64,000 bases of DNA from Lineus longissimus (GCF_910592395.1 NC_088310.1:129501-193500); one strand, 5' to 3'. Shown: positions 12,238 through 26,514, counted from the stretch's first letter. Notes: generated from the letters alone by a model not told the origin. Numbers and translations are program-made.

Positions 12238-13684
12238 TTGGTAATACACAGGATACTCCTACCCCTAACCCTAACACTTCCTGAACCCTAATGCTGGACC
12301 TCCCCTACCAATACCCATCAAATGAAACGAATGTGGAGTCACAGTGATTCGAATCATGACAACGACAACAATTTTAGCATCCCTTGTTGTGTGTGTTTCC
12401 TTTTTCGTCATCACGCTAGTATCAGAATTGTATTGGTGTCTGTTTGCTCAATGGCGTCCGATACAAAGTGATGTTACCAGTGTCAGCCAACAGAATGGCA
12501 ATGATAATCGATCTCCCAGGGGCTAACGCTACATCACACACAGTAAGAATGTGTTGTTGATCGTTTGGTTAAAGGAGAAAGAATCAAGTACGGCTTTCAA
12601 ATTGACCAAAGTCTCACCAAATTAACACATTGTCATCCCCTCATTCTTGGTAACCTGATGTGCTACCTGGAATTTTTCGTTTCTGATTGGTTTATAAAAG
12701 AAGAATTCTAGAACAGAACATCTCAACATACAAGAATCACTGAATTGAGGATGCGAGGCCAGGAGAAGTGAAGATGAGATCAAAAGATAAAGACCCTAAA
12801 GTATACTTTACGGTTGGTGACACTTTTTACTCTGATCACGCCAAGCCCTCGAATGACAATCACTTAAAGTGCAGACTCTTGAAGATGAACTATGATGTTC
12901 TCTACCAACTGTCGTGTCGGTAGTAAAAAGAAGAACTAACTCGGCGCTGATGCAGCTATCATGACGGTCAAATCGACCAATAAATCAAATGCGAGGTTAC
13001 TCAGTAAAGTGGCTGGGGCATTTTGGGTACCAATCGAACTGGGGTGGGCGATTCTGTTTTCTTGGTGAAAATAAAGACGAGTTGAAAGCTTTGATGGCTT
13101 CTTATTCTACAACAGCACGACCCTAGGCAGCTTTCCAATTCATTTCATTCCACTTAGAACTGCCAACTGTGCAATACAGTGTGAGGAGAATCGACTTTTT
13201 TATCCCCGGGCTGTTTGGTGGATGGAATCTAAGAACGCCACCGTTGTATTCGTTGTCCTACCTTATACGTCAAGGAGAAGAATGGTTTGAAGAACTTACC
13301 TGAAAAACAGTTAAAGATATTTGATTAGACATATAATATGAATCACATGGGGTATTTGCAATACGTTGTAAGTTACTCTCGGTAACTGAACATTGTGATA
13401 ACTGAGGATTTTTTTGGGATTAAACCTGTTCCGTGAATGGAACTTGTTGTCTCAGTCAAATGATCTTCTCAAAAGCCATTCGAATTTGCATTTACATCAC
13501 CGTCTCGATAGTTGTAATACGAACATTTTAAGGCTCTCAGCATGTTATTTTTCCTTAAAAATCACACCAATATCAAGATAGCAATCGATGATAGAAGTCT
13601 GAAAAAGTGAACTGCCAAGCAAACAACAATGCTGTGTGTAATGACGTGTGTACCGAAAATGAAACAAACTCGATGAGCCACTGG
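12238..13684. other. non-coding stretch, nothing recognised
   Basis: Unique DNA. Two CCCTAA units at 12263-12275 are too few to call telomeric. A 60-codon frame at 12344-12526 has a hydrophobic start but no family match. Confidence 0.55.
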
Positions 13685-14020
13685 TTTTTTGCTGCTCAAA
13701 ATGAAGAAAACATCATCACCCCAAAAAAATTTTGGCTTTGAAAAATTTTCAGAATTTTGAACTTTTGAAAAAAATCAACTCTGAAGGATGAAAAAATTTC
13801 TTAGTCCAAATATTTTGTTCACTGGCTTTTTGCTGCTCGAAATAAGGAAACATCATCAGCCCCTCCCCCAATTTTTTGGCTTTGAAAATTTTTCAGAATT
13901 TTGAACTTTTGAAAAAATTCAACTCTGGAGGATGAAAAACTTTCTTAGTCAAAATATTTTGTTCACTGTTTTTTTTCTCCTCAAAATGAAGAAACATCAT
14001 GAGCCCCCGAAAAAAACATT
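13685..14020 (+). repeat. AT-rich MITE module in about 2.4 tandem copies
   Basis: The block that begins near GCTGCTCAAAATGAAG and includes TTTTTCAGAATTTTGAACTT and CAACTCTGAAGGATGAAAAA starts at about 13691, 13832 and 13976, a period of 141-144 bp. No CAGTGGAACC terminal repeats flank it. The module can therefore exist and expand apart from the element ends. Confidence 0.8.
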
Positions 14021-16300
14021 TACGAATCTGAATAGGTTTTTAACTAGGAATCTTCAGAGAATCCTGTCAGAAACCTCAACCTCACGGCAAACTCCTCCAA
14101 TGCAATATTGAATAAACTAATCTCATAATGTCCCCTCCCAGGGGTCGTCTGTGATGAGGAACACTCCTATCTCTCATAAACAGAGGATATGAACGCTACT
14201 AATAACTATTATTTTCATATTTCAATATCATTGCCTGATTGTCTTTTGTGAAGAGATGACCAAAGCGGAAATTACTAATCGTAAACTAGGTTAATGTCAA
14301 TATCTCAGAGCGGAGGGAAGGTATCGGGTGCACGGCTATTGTCTCGTCACCTGATTACACCACCGTATTAACCAATGGGATAATCGAGGAGCTGATTCCC
14401 TTTGTCTCTATGCTGTCATCATTGTGTCAAAAGCACCTTGAAGCTTTCTTGCAATGATTTGTTCCCCAGTTCCAAATGTCACATGATGCAATGACGTGAA
14501 CGCATTCAACCAATCATGTATTCATGACTCAATGCAGCGACCATTGATGTCGGCTTCACCTCGTCGCTGTTATGCCTTAAACCCTTGTTTTGCACTGCCG
14601 TGCCATATGGAGACTTCTGTAAACATAGGCAGTGTTTATCATGTATAAATGCATCAAATGCACAAATTTGATCGTGTGCAGGAAGGGTTGCGGCAATGCA
14701 TAATGTAATAAGTGCGATCCCTCTTTTTTCACTACATACCTAGACATATTCGTACATTATCTAGAGGACATACGCTTGTAACGTGATCGTGAATCAATCC
14801 AGATATTTATTAATATTTTCTCGCTTATTGATTAAATCATTGAAATAATAAGGTCGTTTCATTTTCCAATACATGTATTCCATTCAATTCAAATGGGAAT
14901 CGACATTCAGTATCAACTTTTCCATATTGCCTGGATGTATCACCATGCGATGGTGATATATGGTCATAATGCATACTATCGAGTCAATAGAGCTGTGTCT
15001 ATACTGCATGCATCAAGAGACGACCGAATCTAGTCAGAACGATGGTTTTTCAAATGTATGCATTGAGACTCTTTTGTGCAGTAGTACGTCTTTATTGAGG
15101 ACGTAAAAGTCACCTTAAAGTTGTTCAATTTCACGTAGTTGGGGACCTGGCGAAGTTAGGGTACATTTATTTATCCCATTATCATTGTCTCACCAAAATA
15201 TAATAATATACAATTGATGTACGCTAATTTCGCCACAGAAAAAGTAAAGCATTAAATTCAGGCTTCCTTATTTTGCTTCAAACGGAATGACATAATGGAA
15301 TTGAACACTATCAGTAACTCGCTTTGATCGCTGGCATATGGGAAATAAACCTCATTAGGAAAAGGAAATTGAAAAAAAAGCTCAATTACGTGATCGTGGT
15401 GATACGGTTGCAAAAACGACTAAGAAGGATAGAGCTGATCGGTTTTCTTGGAAAAAAATCACTCTGTATAACTGGCCTTGATAGGTTTCAGAAATATACC
15501 CGCATGAATGATGCCAAGGAAACAAAACTTTGTTCTTCTTCTCTAAATGTAGGATTTCAATGACCAACATGAATGCCAGCTTGCTCATATCCTAAAGTGG
15601 TGTTTCTTTCCATCAAGTCTTCAGATTCTCATTTAAAGCCAGCTCAGGTAACCTCTAGAACAGTCAATGGTTTAATAGACTACAGCTACACTGTACTGAC
15701 ATAGTAATCTGCAAATTTAGAAAAAGATGACTGTTTCGTGAAGTATATTGTGCTTTTGATACGAGTCAGCTTAGATCATTATATTTTAAACGATAGCTAT
15801 CAACACCTGGCTTTCACTATTGTGTGAGTGTCACTTTGATTTACGGGTTGGATAATGAGAACTCGTAAAAAAGACAGTAGCATTTGCCATCCGAGCGATT
15901 GTAATCAGTATATTTGTACTTCCATTTTCATCTTTGTACAACCATTGTAATGAGATCTCATATTAAAAAACCCAAATATGAAGCATCCATAATTTATAGT
16001 ACTGGTAGTTACTTCCAATGGCATAGCCATCGTTCTGTCTATGGAATATCATATAGGAAATGTAATATGGTGTGTTACAAGATAACTATGAAATACTGCC
16101 TCTGCCACTAAAGTGTAAAAACACTCTCGTCTTATCATATTGCCATTTATTGGTATAAAAACCTTAAAGAAATGATAATACTAAATCCATATAAGTATTT
16201 TCCCCGCACCTTTCATTCAACAAAATCGTCTGCTGAAATATCACGACTGATCTAAGAAACCAACAAATGTCATCTAGGTTACAACGAAAATATAATGCAT
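14021..16300. other. non-coding stretch, nothing recognised
   Basis: AT-rich unique DNA. A 9-bp stem with a GCG loop (TATCACCAT and ATGGTGATA) lies at 14938-14958. Overlapping short frames on both strands near 15324-15590 show no family resemblance. Confidence 0.55.
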
Positions 16301-16467
16301 TATACTGTGCTAGCGTACGCAGACAGGCAAAGCTACTGAAGTGGCTAAGGGTCCCACGGAATATCCTCGTTCCTTATCATTCACTATACTGTGCTAGCGT
16401 ACGCAGATAGGCAAAGGTACTGGAGTGGCTAGGATCCCACGGAATATCCTCGTTCCTTATCATTTAC
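16301..16467. repeat. 84-bp tandem duplication
   Basis: Two copies start at TATACTGTGCTAGCGTACGC (16301 and 16385) and run through GGAATATCCTCGTTCCTTAT. They differ by a few substitutions and a short indel after GTGGCTA. Confidence 0.92.
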
Positions 16468-18806
16468 TCAAAGGTCCTAATTAGTGTCGTGTAAAATCTC
16501 GGCGACACTCTCGGGCTTGGTCCAGTCGCACAATGAGGCATGATTAAGGGAACATCACATGAACCTAATAAGCAAAAGGACCGGTAACCATCGTGAAGTA
16601 TCAATGGTTGCGGTCAGTCTACTCGCTTGACATACAATGCCAGTACTAATTTAACCATATTCAATATGGTATTCACACTTTAACAATGTCCCCTTTGTCA
16701 CGAAGCTTTATGTTAAATAAACCATTCAACACGTGTCATTGTTAACATCTTCAATTGTGCAGTTCCCTTCGTTGGTAAAATTCTACGTGGTAGTAGGTTT
16801 ATTGGCAGTGTAGGGTATGTTGAGTGAAAGCAGACGTGATTTGTCAGTTAAGTGATTCAGCGAGATTTCAGGATATTAAAAAGCTGTCCAATGTAAAATT
16901 GCACAAATGTCGACAGTTAGTTGACAATTATAGTACAGCCTACTTATGCGCTTCCTTGAAATTCTGTTGTGACTATCGGAATCGCCTCATGTACTATTAA
17001 AGTACCGCTAGCCGTTGTTGCTAACAATAACTAGCTTGAATTGGAGCTATTGCTGATATCGCCTGAGGCCAATGGGTGTGTCTCATAATACGATAGCTCC
17101 TGTTGCTGTCTGTTATCAACAGCGGCAATACATTAACAACTCATGACTGTATAATGGTCTTGCTATATGTTTTGTGGAGTATAATTCGATGTTGTAGTTG
17201 ATATGATGGGAAGATAATGTTAATACTTGTAATAAATCAAGAATGACTATTGCAGCAACGCGAGTTCATATGATTGGTATACTACTGCCATGACCGCTGT
17301 GCTGTAGAATCGAAAATGTCGATGGGTGAAGGGTTATTTGAATCGCCCCCTCACTCTTGGGCGAAAGGCTGACATCGATTTACAAACGAATACACAGTTT
17401 CCTTTAGTTGGTTTACAGAAAAAATAGAATATACCCAAAAGGCTTGTGAACTATTCACCGATCTATCTGATTTTCTTTCACCTACCACCACTGATTAGCT
17501 GGATTCCTCCTACAAGAACCACATGTCTGGTTCCCACAGTACACATTGAAGTAAATCCATCATTTCTTGCAACAAGTCCGCTGTCTGTTCTCATTTCTGA
17601 GTCAGTACTTTTGATGATCCCGTTTCACTCATCAAGGAAGCAATCCGTTACGACTAAAAACATTACCATCATGTGGTGAACCAGCATTGAACCCGAATTC
17701 ACCAACTTGGCAATGGCATGTTGAGAGGAAGACCCTGTGGGATTTTCCTCCGGTAAATCTCATTGGGAAGCATAAATGTTCAAGGATGCATTGATTGCAT
17801 GGAAATTATCATTTTCTTCTGAGCATCCTCGGCATACCTACGCTACGTATGAATAAATAAGGTACTGCGGAAGACTTGACTTCTTGGTTCATGAAGTGAA
17901 TACAACATTTTGGCATAGTCAGTTTACATTCTTCACTTTTGGCCAGCGCATCAGTTGCCTGCCGTCCACGAGTTTTTAACTAAAATAATAAAATGAACTA
18001 AGCATAGATCAAAGGAGGATATCAAAGTAATCGACCGACTTATATTGCCACCTCCGTGACTTCTTTATTAGAACTTTCAACGTTTCAAGTTGCCACCAAG
18101 ACGTGGTTGTTACAACTGGCCAGTGTGTGTGCTATCGACTCTCTCACCAGGGATAAACTCGAATCAGTACCCCAATTGCTCTGATGAGCCCACCTGCCGT
18201 GGTGAGTGAAATAAATTGCTTATTCGTTTACCGTCACGGTGTTACTTAGATTGCAAATAGATTTTCCGATTAAAAGATTTGTGAGTTGCCTGGGAATCTG
18301 TAACAGCAGAACAGACGGAAGGTTTTGCAGTTTTCACTGAGTTAGCTACAGGCGCTATTCAAAACAAACAACTTGCTTTTCCTCGTGAAGTTCCCTTAGC
18401 TACGATAGTATGGAGTACTGAATTGTACACGTATAAATCAAAACCATTTTGGTCCAGTGTCGAGTGTTGCCTTGACATGAACACCTGACGAGGATTTGAG
18501 ATCTTTAAATACTAGTACAATGAAGTGTAAGCTTATACTTGTGATACCTACCAATCATATGGAGTAAGCATTTAGAACAAGAAGGTTATGATGCAGGTTT
18601 CGACCTTACAAAGAGCTACGAACGACTCGCAGCTTGTACCCGGTATAGGAAAAATAGGCGTTCTTCCGATCTGTCTGAACTCACATGTCAAATTACTACT
18701 AACTCTTACCAACGTTCAGAGCAAATACATGTATGACTGCTGGTAGAATTAGTTGATGCCAGCAGAAATACACCATGTACGTCAGCTGATGCGGAGCTTC
18801 CCTGGG
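16468..18806. other. non-coding stretch, nothing recognised
   Basis: Unique DNA with no recognisable exon, RNA gene or repeat array. A 77-codon plus frame at 17446-17679 is unremarkable. Confidence 0.55.
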
Positions 18807-18974
18807 AATGATTCTGATATGCCAAGTTTGCCTTCATTTATCCCACTTAATACACGTGAAAAGCTACACCACCTAAAGAAAAACATGCTCGCTGCTGATG
18901 ATAGACAGGTAGTCAGATACGCGGCTTGTAAAATCCTCGAGGATATTTTGGAATGGCGCAAAATGTTAATATGA
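18807..18974 (+). pseudogene. possible DUF4806-like fragment
   Basis: The plus frame that ends with TGA at 18974 contains LPSFIPLNTREKLHHLKKNM followed by acidic and arginine/valine-rich residues. This resembles the opening of DUF4806 domains: a short proline/leucine segment, then a Thr-x-Glu helix with regular leucines, then a second helix. The family's usual glycine pair after the second helix is not seen. The frame can be extended back to 18753, but that part is not family-like. No acceptor was confirmed. It could be a relic of a transposon-associated or host gene, or a chance likeness. Confidence 0.25.
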
Positions 18975-18977
18975 TGT

Positions 18978-20189
18978 ATACATATGTGCGTGAAATAACA
19001 GTTTGCTTTCTGTAACGGGGTCGGCAAATCTGTTTTTATATATAAGGCACGAGGTGAGAAAGTTTAAGACTCTCACCGGTAATAGACCAATCACGTTCAG
19101 CATATCATAAGTTAGCTGGTTTCCCAAAAGCTCCAATTGCAGATACAGAATTTGCTTATCGTTTAGCCCTCACCAAAGCAATTGTATCCCCGCATAACGA
19201 ATTGCCTTCAAGCTGTAATCGTCCCTGGAGTGTTTGCTCAAGGAAATAGATTGAGCACCCACTAACCAAATATATCCAAACTGACGGATGCACTTAGAAA
19301 CGAAATGGAATAACTCAACGCCACGTTTGTCAACTTCCCAAGCATGTCAGGTAATGTTGTTGCCTTCGTCGGAACTTTTGTAAAGCCTGATTCATGCCGC
19401 GGAGGCTCTTGTCAAGGACACAAGGAAAAGCTTACCGAACTGAATACCAATTTCACACCGTGTATTTTTCATTAGTCGTGTTAGAGTTTTAGTGAGAAAG
19501 GGTCACATTTTGTTCGTAGCGTTCAACACGTCCATGTCATTATATAGGTGTTTTTCCCAAGGGACCACAACCAAATGGCGCACGTTATGATATACACTTG
19601 TGTTATATTTCCTGCCTACGCGAAAATGAAAGTGTGACCTTATGTGGGAATGGGACGGCTGTTAAGTGCACTCTTGTATCATGAGGAAAAACTCGGAGAA
19701 CTTGGAGAATTTGGTACATTCATGTCACTAACACAGCCACTGTTGATATCAGCCTATCACAATGAACTGGTGTTGACAGGTGGCAAGAAGAATAAAAAGG
19801 TGATTGCCTTTTCCCTTCGTACACATCGGCCATCAGAAGCATAAAAAAGGCGTGCTGTTTTTTCATTAGCCATTATCTATAATGCACCATAAAATAGGAG
19901 ACTTTGAGATAAAGTATGATTTATGCGATCCTTTTCGTATCCAAGCTGTTAGATATGCGAAAACCGACGAATGGTTTAAAGTCTTTGCCAAGCAAAATTA
20001 CCTTAAATCATGACGGAGTAACAGCGGTTTATCTGGCGGAGCACATGGTCCCTGGCCGACTGCATCAGCCTGGCTGGTCGATAATCTTCCCGTAGTTAAA
20101 TTATTATAGCAAATCCAAGTGGACCGGTAATGGATGACCATATGCCAGTGTCATAGCTTCATTATGGCTGATTGCATACCAAAAATCAA
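18978..20189. other. non-coding stretch, nothing recognised
   Basis: Unique sequence. The frame at 19644-19844 (+) is short and unplaced. Confidence 0.55.
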
Positions 20190-20573
20190 GTGAAACAAAT
20201 ATTTGGACTCAGACATTTTTTCATCCTTCAGAGTTGAATTTTTTTTTCAACAGTTCAAAATTCTGAAAAATTTTCAAAGACAAAATTTTTTTGAGGCTGA
20301 TGATGTTTCTTCATTTTGAGCAGAAAAAAAAACAAGTGAAAAAAATATTTGGACTTTTTTGGAATTTTTTCATCCTTCAGAGTTGAATTTTTTTAACAGT
20401 TCAAAATTCTGAAAAATTTTCAAACACAAATTTGTTTGGGGGCTGAAACGATTTTAATGCAAAAGACAAAGAATTTGATTCGTGTCCACCATCTTGTGTT
20501 TCTTCATTTTGAGCAGGAAAAAAAGGTGAAAAAAAATTGGACTTAAGACATTTTTTCATCCTTCAGAGCTTCA
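20190..20573 (-). repeat. AT-rich MITE module, inverted, about 2.5 copies
   Basis: Reads as the reverse complement of the module at 13685: CATCCTTCAGAGTTGAATTT, AACAGTTCAAAATTCTGAAA and TTTCTTCATTTTGAGCAG recur in order. The second and third copies are separated by about 55 bp of unrelated sequence near 20450-20505. No terminal repeats are seen. Confidence 0.8.
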
Positions 20574-23268
20574 ACTTTGTGAAGGGGAACGGTACATCGC
20601 TAACTTATAAGAATCACTTGGCAAGCAAACATAGAACAAACGGGCGTAATCACTAACAAGTGACTGGTGAGTGAAGTGCTGCTTTAGGCACGTCATTAGG
20701 CATGCCGTACCTGCTAGATTACTAGTTGGAATATGACGACAGCAGCCTATCACCTGTGGCATGTTTGCCAGTCACTTCAAATGAATACCTTCGTACGCAG
20801 GTGGTTTCCTTTCTATATGATGTACATGATTCATGCTGTATTCGTGCATCCCTTCTGTATTGGATGTCGGTGAGATATTCGTGTGACATCCAACTACTGA
20901 CGATACTTCCATGAAATATCTCAATCGGCCGAACCAAGTCAAAGCAGCACAGTCTGATCGAGGATCAGATGAGATGGTTTCATGAAGGTAATGATTGAAA
21001 ATAGTTCAAAAGGAACGAAAAAAGGCAGCCTTTAATGAATAGCTCGTTGCAAGCCTTTCCCTGAGAAACAGTGTTTGACCAATATGATCAGAGTCAATTA
21101 GTGATCTGCTTACAAGACACCTTAGAGTAATCTTGGCCTGTACAGCAGAAATTATCAGCTTCGGATTACAGGCCATCAGCAGCAATAATAAGATGAGCAA
21201 TTGGCAGTGACTTCAAGGACAACATCGTGACTTCTAGAGATTCTCTTGAAACACTGGGAATATGTGGCAATGATTAGTGGTGGTAAATGTTAGCAGTGTG
21301 GCTAATCATGCGGGAGTATGGCCTTGCCTTGTAAGCACCGCTTGTGACTTGACTAACTCGATAAACAACCCAGATTTAACAGAGGCAGAAGCCCCAGGGC
21401 CTACCTGAAGACAACCCTTGAATAATCACATTCCACGACCAAATGGCCAGCAATACCCTTAGGTGATGATATGCTTACCCTCTAACAATCATTGTTTACT
21501 GATAATGGACGTGATGTCTGAGCAAAACGTGTTCCACTCTTCGGTCTCATTCTCGAGCAATGTCAGTTAGCACTTTGAGAGATCTAGTCTTCGTCAATCA
21601 ACATCGAGAGCAATCAGAGAGTGGAGCAGTGCGGGTTTTCGTACCCAGTAAACTCGCCTAAATGAGCTTCAGAAAATATTCTGATATTTTTCTTTCTTCC
21701 CAATATAGCCCAGGTATTAAAACTTTGATTTATTGGCACCATCGGTGATTATTTTCTTGACCATAACATCGATAGCAAACTGAATGTACATGCCTTACCT
21801 TGTTAAAACCTAGTTTACACTTGGAATGTTGGATTTACAAGACTTTACTTTACATTGAAACATGTACCAACAATCCACTAGAAAGATAAGCTGTCCCAAG
21901 CAGCAAGTCCAGTTCTGCTACTAACTAACACGTTTCAGCCCATTTTCTCATTTCTTCTCATTATTACACTTCTGGTGAGTGGACTACTGGTTTCAAGCAT
22001 CACTACATGATGCATTGAACATCATTGTTCTTAGCTAAAAATCCTATCTATCACTCGTACATTCATCCATCTGGCTCGCGAGAGAACCCCTATTTAGTGT
22101 CTGTACTAACTTGGAGCTCATTCCCAGTATCAAGCCTGATTAATAGCCACGCTAATGCATTTGGTAATGTGAATTTCATTTATTGCTAGGATCAGTTTCA
22201 GCAGATAATGCACCCGATTCCCTTCGACAACACGCTTTAAGTTTTTCTCGCAATGTGTACATGACTAAAGTGGTTGCTTCTAACTGTTTGGTATGACAAG
22301 TAATTTGAAATCTTTCTGTCCCAAATAAGGTACCACAGACCTCCTTTGATCCAAGAGCGGCGGAATGGTTTCCAAAACCCTTTCGTTCTCTCAGTTTTGT
22401 AATGTGATTTTGGTTTCTTATTCATACTTCATGGATTGCGCCTCTATCTAAGCGAGAGACTAGAATAATTAACCTTGCATCCGGTTACAGGCCAAACGTC
22501 AGCTAGTGCCGCGTCCATATGATTTCTTAGTTCGTGAATCAACAATATTTGGCAGGTTTTGCAAACCCTCCGAACGACGTTAGTCTGTCGTATTATCAAG
22601 TCCTTATTCAATTACCCAACACTCGTAAATCATCTTCTATACTCAGTCATATGTAGAATCGGGGAATGTCGATAAAGTAAATTTACACACGTCGTTCCTC
22701 GTTGTTCGTCGCTCTTCGTAAGGGTTGTGAGCCCTGCCTATCATCTTCAATGTCTGTCCTTCGTGAGTTACCACCAAGGTTGAACACGCTACAGGGCAAC
22801 GACTGATATTCCAGAGAATTCTATTGTCAGTATCGATCCATCACCGGAGCAGACAGTGGTAATTGAGTCCATAAAGTGTCAACCCCTTGTGAGAGATGCC
22901 TCTGGGCCCATCACTCTAGATTGGTACAGCCCAATCACATATTTCATATCAGAGCTTCTATAAATCAGATGGCTATAGTGCCATTATCGCTAGTTAATAC
23001 CATTAGAGGTACCGCTCCAGCGTCAATGCTTCCACCCTATTTGACTGACCTGATTTAGTAAGCTCTATATTAGCCGTCATATCCTTGTGAAGAACAACAA
23101 TATAGCTGTCTGTCATAGGAGACGCAGGATGCCCCAGGCTAACGGTACAAGTTTTATACTTTATATGGAGAATTCTTGTTTAATGTTGACAGTTTGGGGA
23201 CACCTGGAGTGAGGAACGAATAGGGAATGTGGTATAAGTTGGTGGTTTTCATAGTCGAGCTTTCAAAT
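20574..23268. other. non-coding stretch, nothing recognised
   Basis: Unique DNA. Short frames such as 22237-22425 (-) cannot be placed in a family. Confidence 0.55.
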
Positions 23269-23562
23269 ACCCCGGTCGACGACTACCCCGGTACCCAGAC
23301 CACGACCACTGGATTGGGCGGTCCCAACAATTTATTGGTTTTGAAAAATTTTAAGAATTTTAAGAATTTTGAACTTATGAAAAAATTCAACTCTGAAGGA
23401 TGAAAAAAATTCTGAGTTCAAATATTTTTTTCACTTTTTTTTTTCTTAATCATGCATTTGTCCCTGGATTTTCAACTTCACTAACGCGACCACCCCGGTA
23501 ACGCGACCATTCAGCCTCAGTCCCATGAGTGGTCAAGTGATCGTGTTACCAGGGTTCCACTG
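23269..23562 (+). mobile_element. pogo/Tigger-like MITE, internally deleted and worn at the left end
   Basis: The right end AGGGTTCCACTG is followed by TA and matches the right terminus of the intact copy at 44345. The left side starts inside the terminal repeat (ACCCCGGTCGACGACTA), then jumps to the CCACTGGATTGGGCGG block and one AT-rich module. The subterminal CACTAACGCGACCACCCCGG is kept. Confidence 0.82.
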
Positions 23563-25359
23563 TACTAGTATACCCTGCCTGACAAGAATCACAATTCCTT
23601 ATGAAACCATTGGGATATGACTCATGTCTGAAAATGTGTGCCGAAATCACACATTTTGTTTAGTAAAGCAGTCATTTATCCGCCAAAGCAATTATTTCCC
23701 ATTAACTACCGACAGAGGCTGATACATAATGATCATTGTGACATAATCATCAGTACGTTCGGAACAGTGGTATCGCAAGGCATAAATATTCAAAGCATGA
23801 ACAAAAAATATAAAAACAGTATGTGACTCGACTATCTGTTATAAATCCCTCGCTGCCATCCCCCAAGCCTGCTTTTTCATGCTACTGAATTATTAAATTC
23901 CACTGGTAGCCTACCAAGCATAGTGGAGTCAGAATTCTATCAAAAACCAATTTAGAATTCTGTTGAATACGGCGGTGAAATGAGATGAAATACGAGATAC
24001 TCGAAGCCTGTCACAGCTCGTTTATCTAGTCTGGCTAACAAGCTAGCTTGTTTATTCTGTGCACTTTCCCCGTCATGAGCTATGTTACCATTGCCAAGAG
24101 AACACTTGGCATCATTCAACAGAGACAATTTTTATCCATTTGCAAGCAATAATCAGTGCAGTGAATGACCACTTGTCAATTACTGCGCTCAATTCAATGG
24201 GCATCCTCAAACTGTCTGTTAGCACTTAAGCGAATCCCAGGGAGCTCGTTTTGCATGATTCGTGCTGCAGCACTGTCAAAAGCATTTACTCTGCTATGGA
24301 TGGCATAAACTGCTTTTGATCCGCCAATTTTTACAAGGATCATGTTTCAGTCAATTCATGACCATGGTAAATCTGCTGTGTGAGATTCTCTGTCTGACTA
24401 GGCAGACGTGTCGACGATACTGCTTGTGCTCTCAACCAATGCCATTCAAATACGAACAAGTGACACATGTAGTGCCAGGAGAAATAAATGGGTGAAGAAA
24501 GAAGGTGAAAATAGTTACACTTTGATTAAGATTCATCCACGAAGTTCTCCGTCACTCACGGAAAATCAGTCTGACCATTAAAAAAAACAAAGTACAAACG
24601 GAACAATTAAAAAAACAATAGCAGCCTGACGCAAGGTATATTTTGCTGAAGGGTACCAAGGGGAACTTAAAATTCCTCACACAGGCACCTCGCCGGCGAG
24701 GGTCGAACTAAGCCCACTGTCATCGTGACCATAGATTTCTGACGCCACTGTGAAGAAAGCAAATCGATCATAAGAAAACCGAGACAAGTCATCATCGAAA
24801 CGTTATTAAACTGATCCGGTGCATTGCAAAGTAAACAGACTTGATTATCTTCACTAACATGCAATCCCCAACTCTCCAAGATGTCGTTATCTAAATCACC
24901 AGCTTCAGGCCGCCACCAAAGAACAACATTCATCAATTGAGTTATCGAAATTCCATACCATGGAATTCTTTCCCAGGCCAGTAATCAATATCTTATGATC
25001 TTGTGTCAAAAAATGACACCATGTTGAAAGAAAGGTAGCAAACATTGCAACAGCAGTTCTCATCTTCCTTCCGTTCACATGGAGTGGAAAAGTAGAAATC
25101 CAATAGGCCAGTTGCGGAGAGGAGTAATCATTCTTATCGCTGGTATTTTACTTTGGTGAGATTGGATCAGTGTAAGCATAAAAGCAGCTGATGGCATCCA
25201 CGATTGGCCAATCTTCCCGGGAAGCAAATGAAAGGTTTTTGCCTTCTCCTTACTGTGGTGTATTCGTGCAAATAGGCTGTGATGGTCACTGTCGCAAGAA
25301 TGGGCAGTTCGATGGCCGCTGTTGTGAAACGATGGGTCGACGGTGAATTTTGAAGTTAT
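23563..25359. other. non-coding stretch, nothing recognised
   Basis: Unique DNA. Minus-strand frames at 24667-24936 and 25075-25380 are the longest and match no family I recognise. An inverted pair of AGAATTCT motifs is present near 23932-23959. Confidence 0.5.
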
Positions 25360-25440
25360 GAGGCGGGCGGGGGCCTTCAATTTCGGGACCGGCGATTCGG
25401 GTTCGTCATAGCGGGGTTGTCGCCGACCGGGGTTACACTG
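25360..25440 (-). mobile_element. pogo/Tigger-like MITE, left-end fragment on the minus strand
   Basis: ACCGGGGTTACACTG at 25426-25440 followed by TA is the inverted left terminus. Reading inward on the minus strand gives GTCGGCGACAACCCCGCTAT and the GGTCCCGAAA block in the order of the intact copy. Similarity ends about 80 bp in, so only the left arm remains. Confidence 0.75.
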
Positions 25441-26514
25441 TACTACGGTTGGCCGATCGCATCTGCCACGATATATACCCAGCCGTAATAACTGATATTA
25501 CTTTCTATCGTATTCATAATTGTCACATCATGACTGCTACCCACGCCTGGCGCCAACCAGGCTAATGACTGTAGAGGTCGATCACGCCAGCCGCATACAC
25601 AATGAATAGATAATACGGAATAGTCATAATTTGGTGTTCTATTTTTTTCCGTTTCTAAAAGAATCATCCGGCTGTCTCGAGCAATATTCATTTTTTTTCT
25701 TCATATGATCCATAAATTCTTGATTGCGCATACAAGACATCAGATTGAGATCTGAGCGTCAACTTGGACACAGTTTTGTCCAATTTGTAATGTAATGGAT
25801 GATGAAACAGGATATCTTGGAGTCGCCTATCTCGTCTCAGATTGTTAAACCGAGACCTCAGATGTGTCATGCTCCGAAATTAACTGTGGTGCCACCTTAA
25901 CAGCTCATGATGATGTTGTCAGTTCATTTGCATCACCCCACTTGTTTTAGACGGGTTTTTGTATGAGGTGGCTCACATTATGATTGGTAAATTCTAACCT
26001 TACGTGTGATTGTTACTTGCTCAACTGGCTAAATAGCGTTGAAACATCATCAGTAAACGGCACACCTAGAAAATTGAAATCGAACACCTCACCAAGTCAT
26101 GCAAATATCCAATTAACAAAAAAACCCAGATTGATTTGAAAAAGAAATGCACTGTCGGATTGCTTTCAATAATGAGTTTGTGTGAGTTTCGTCCTGATGA
26201 TACTGTCCGGGGCATCCAATATTGAAAAGAGCCACTGGCTGAGATTGATTAAATTTTTATTAAATTCGTTGATGCGCAATTGAAGACTTTGATGAGGAGT
26301 CTAATGAACACAAGCACTAGATTGAAGTGTGTATAAATCAAATGGATTCCATACCGTAGTGGTTGGAAGAAATCCTAGTCATTAGAGTCAATCTGTCGAA
26401 GGGTAGATTATGGAATCCGGACGTGTGCAGTCAAATCAGTCATCATGTGCATTATCATAGGGATGGGAACTCATTAGTCACGGCACCCAGGGTATTCTTT
26501 TTCGTCATGCTCTG
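25441..26514. other. non-coding stretch, nothing recognised
   Basis: Unique DNA between the MITE fragment and the 43-bp array. Minus-strand frames at 25443-25691 and 25688-25870 are unplaced. Confidence 0.5.

Noticed and set aside
12263-12275. Telomere-like CCCTAACCCTAAC
   Set aside because: Only two units in unique DNA, which is expected by chance and not an interstitial telomere tract.
24685-24735. tRNA B-box-like GGTCGAACT near CCTCGCCGGCGAGG
   Set aside because: No matching acceptor, D or anticodon arms could be drawn around it.
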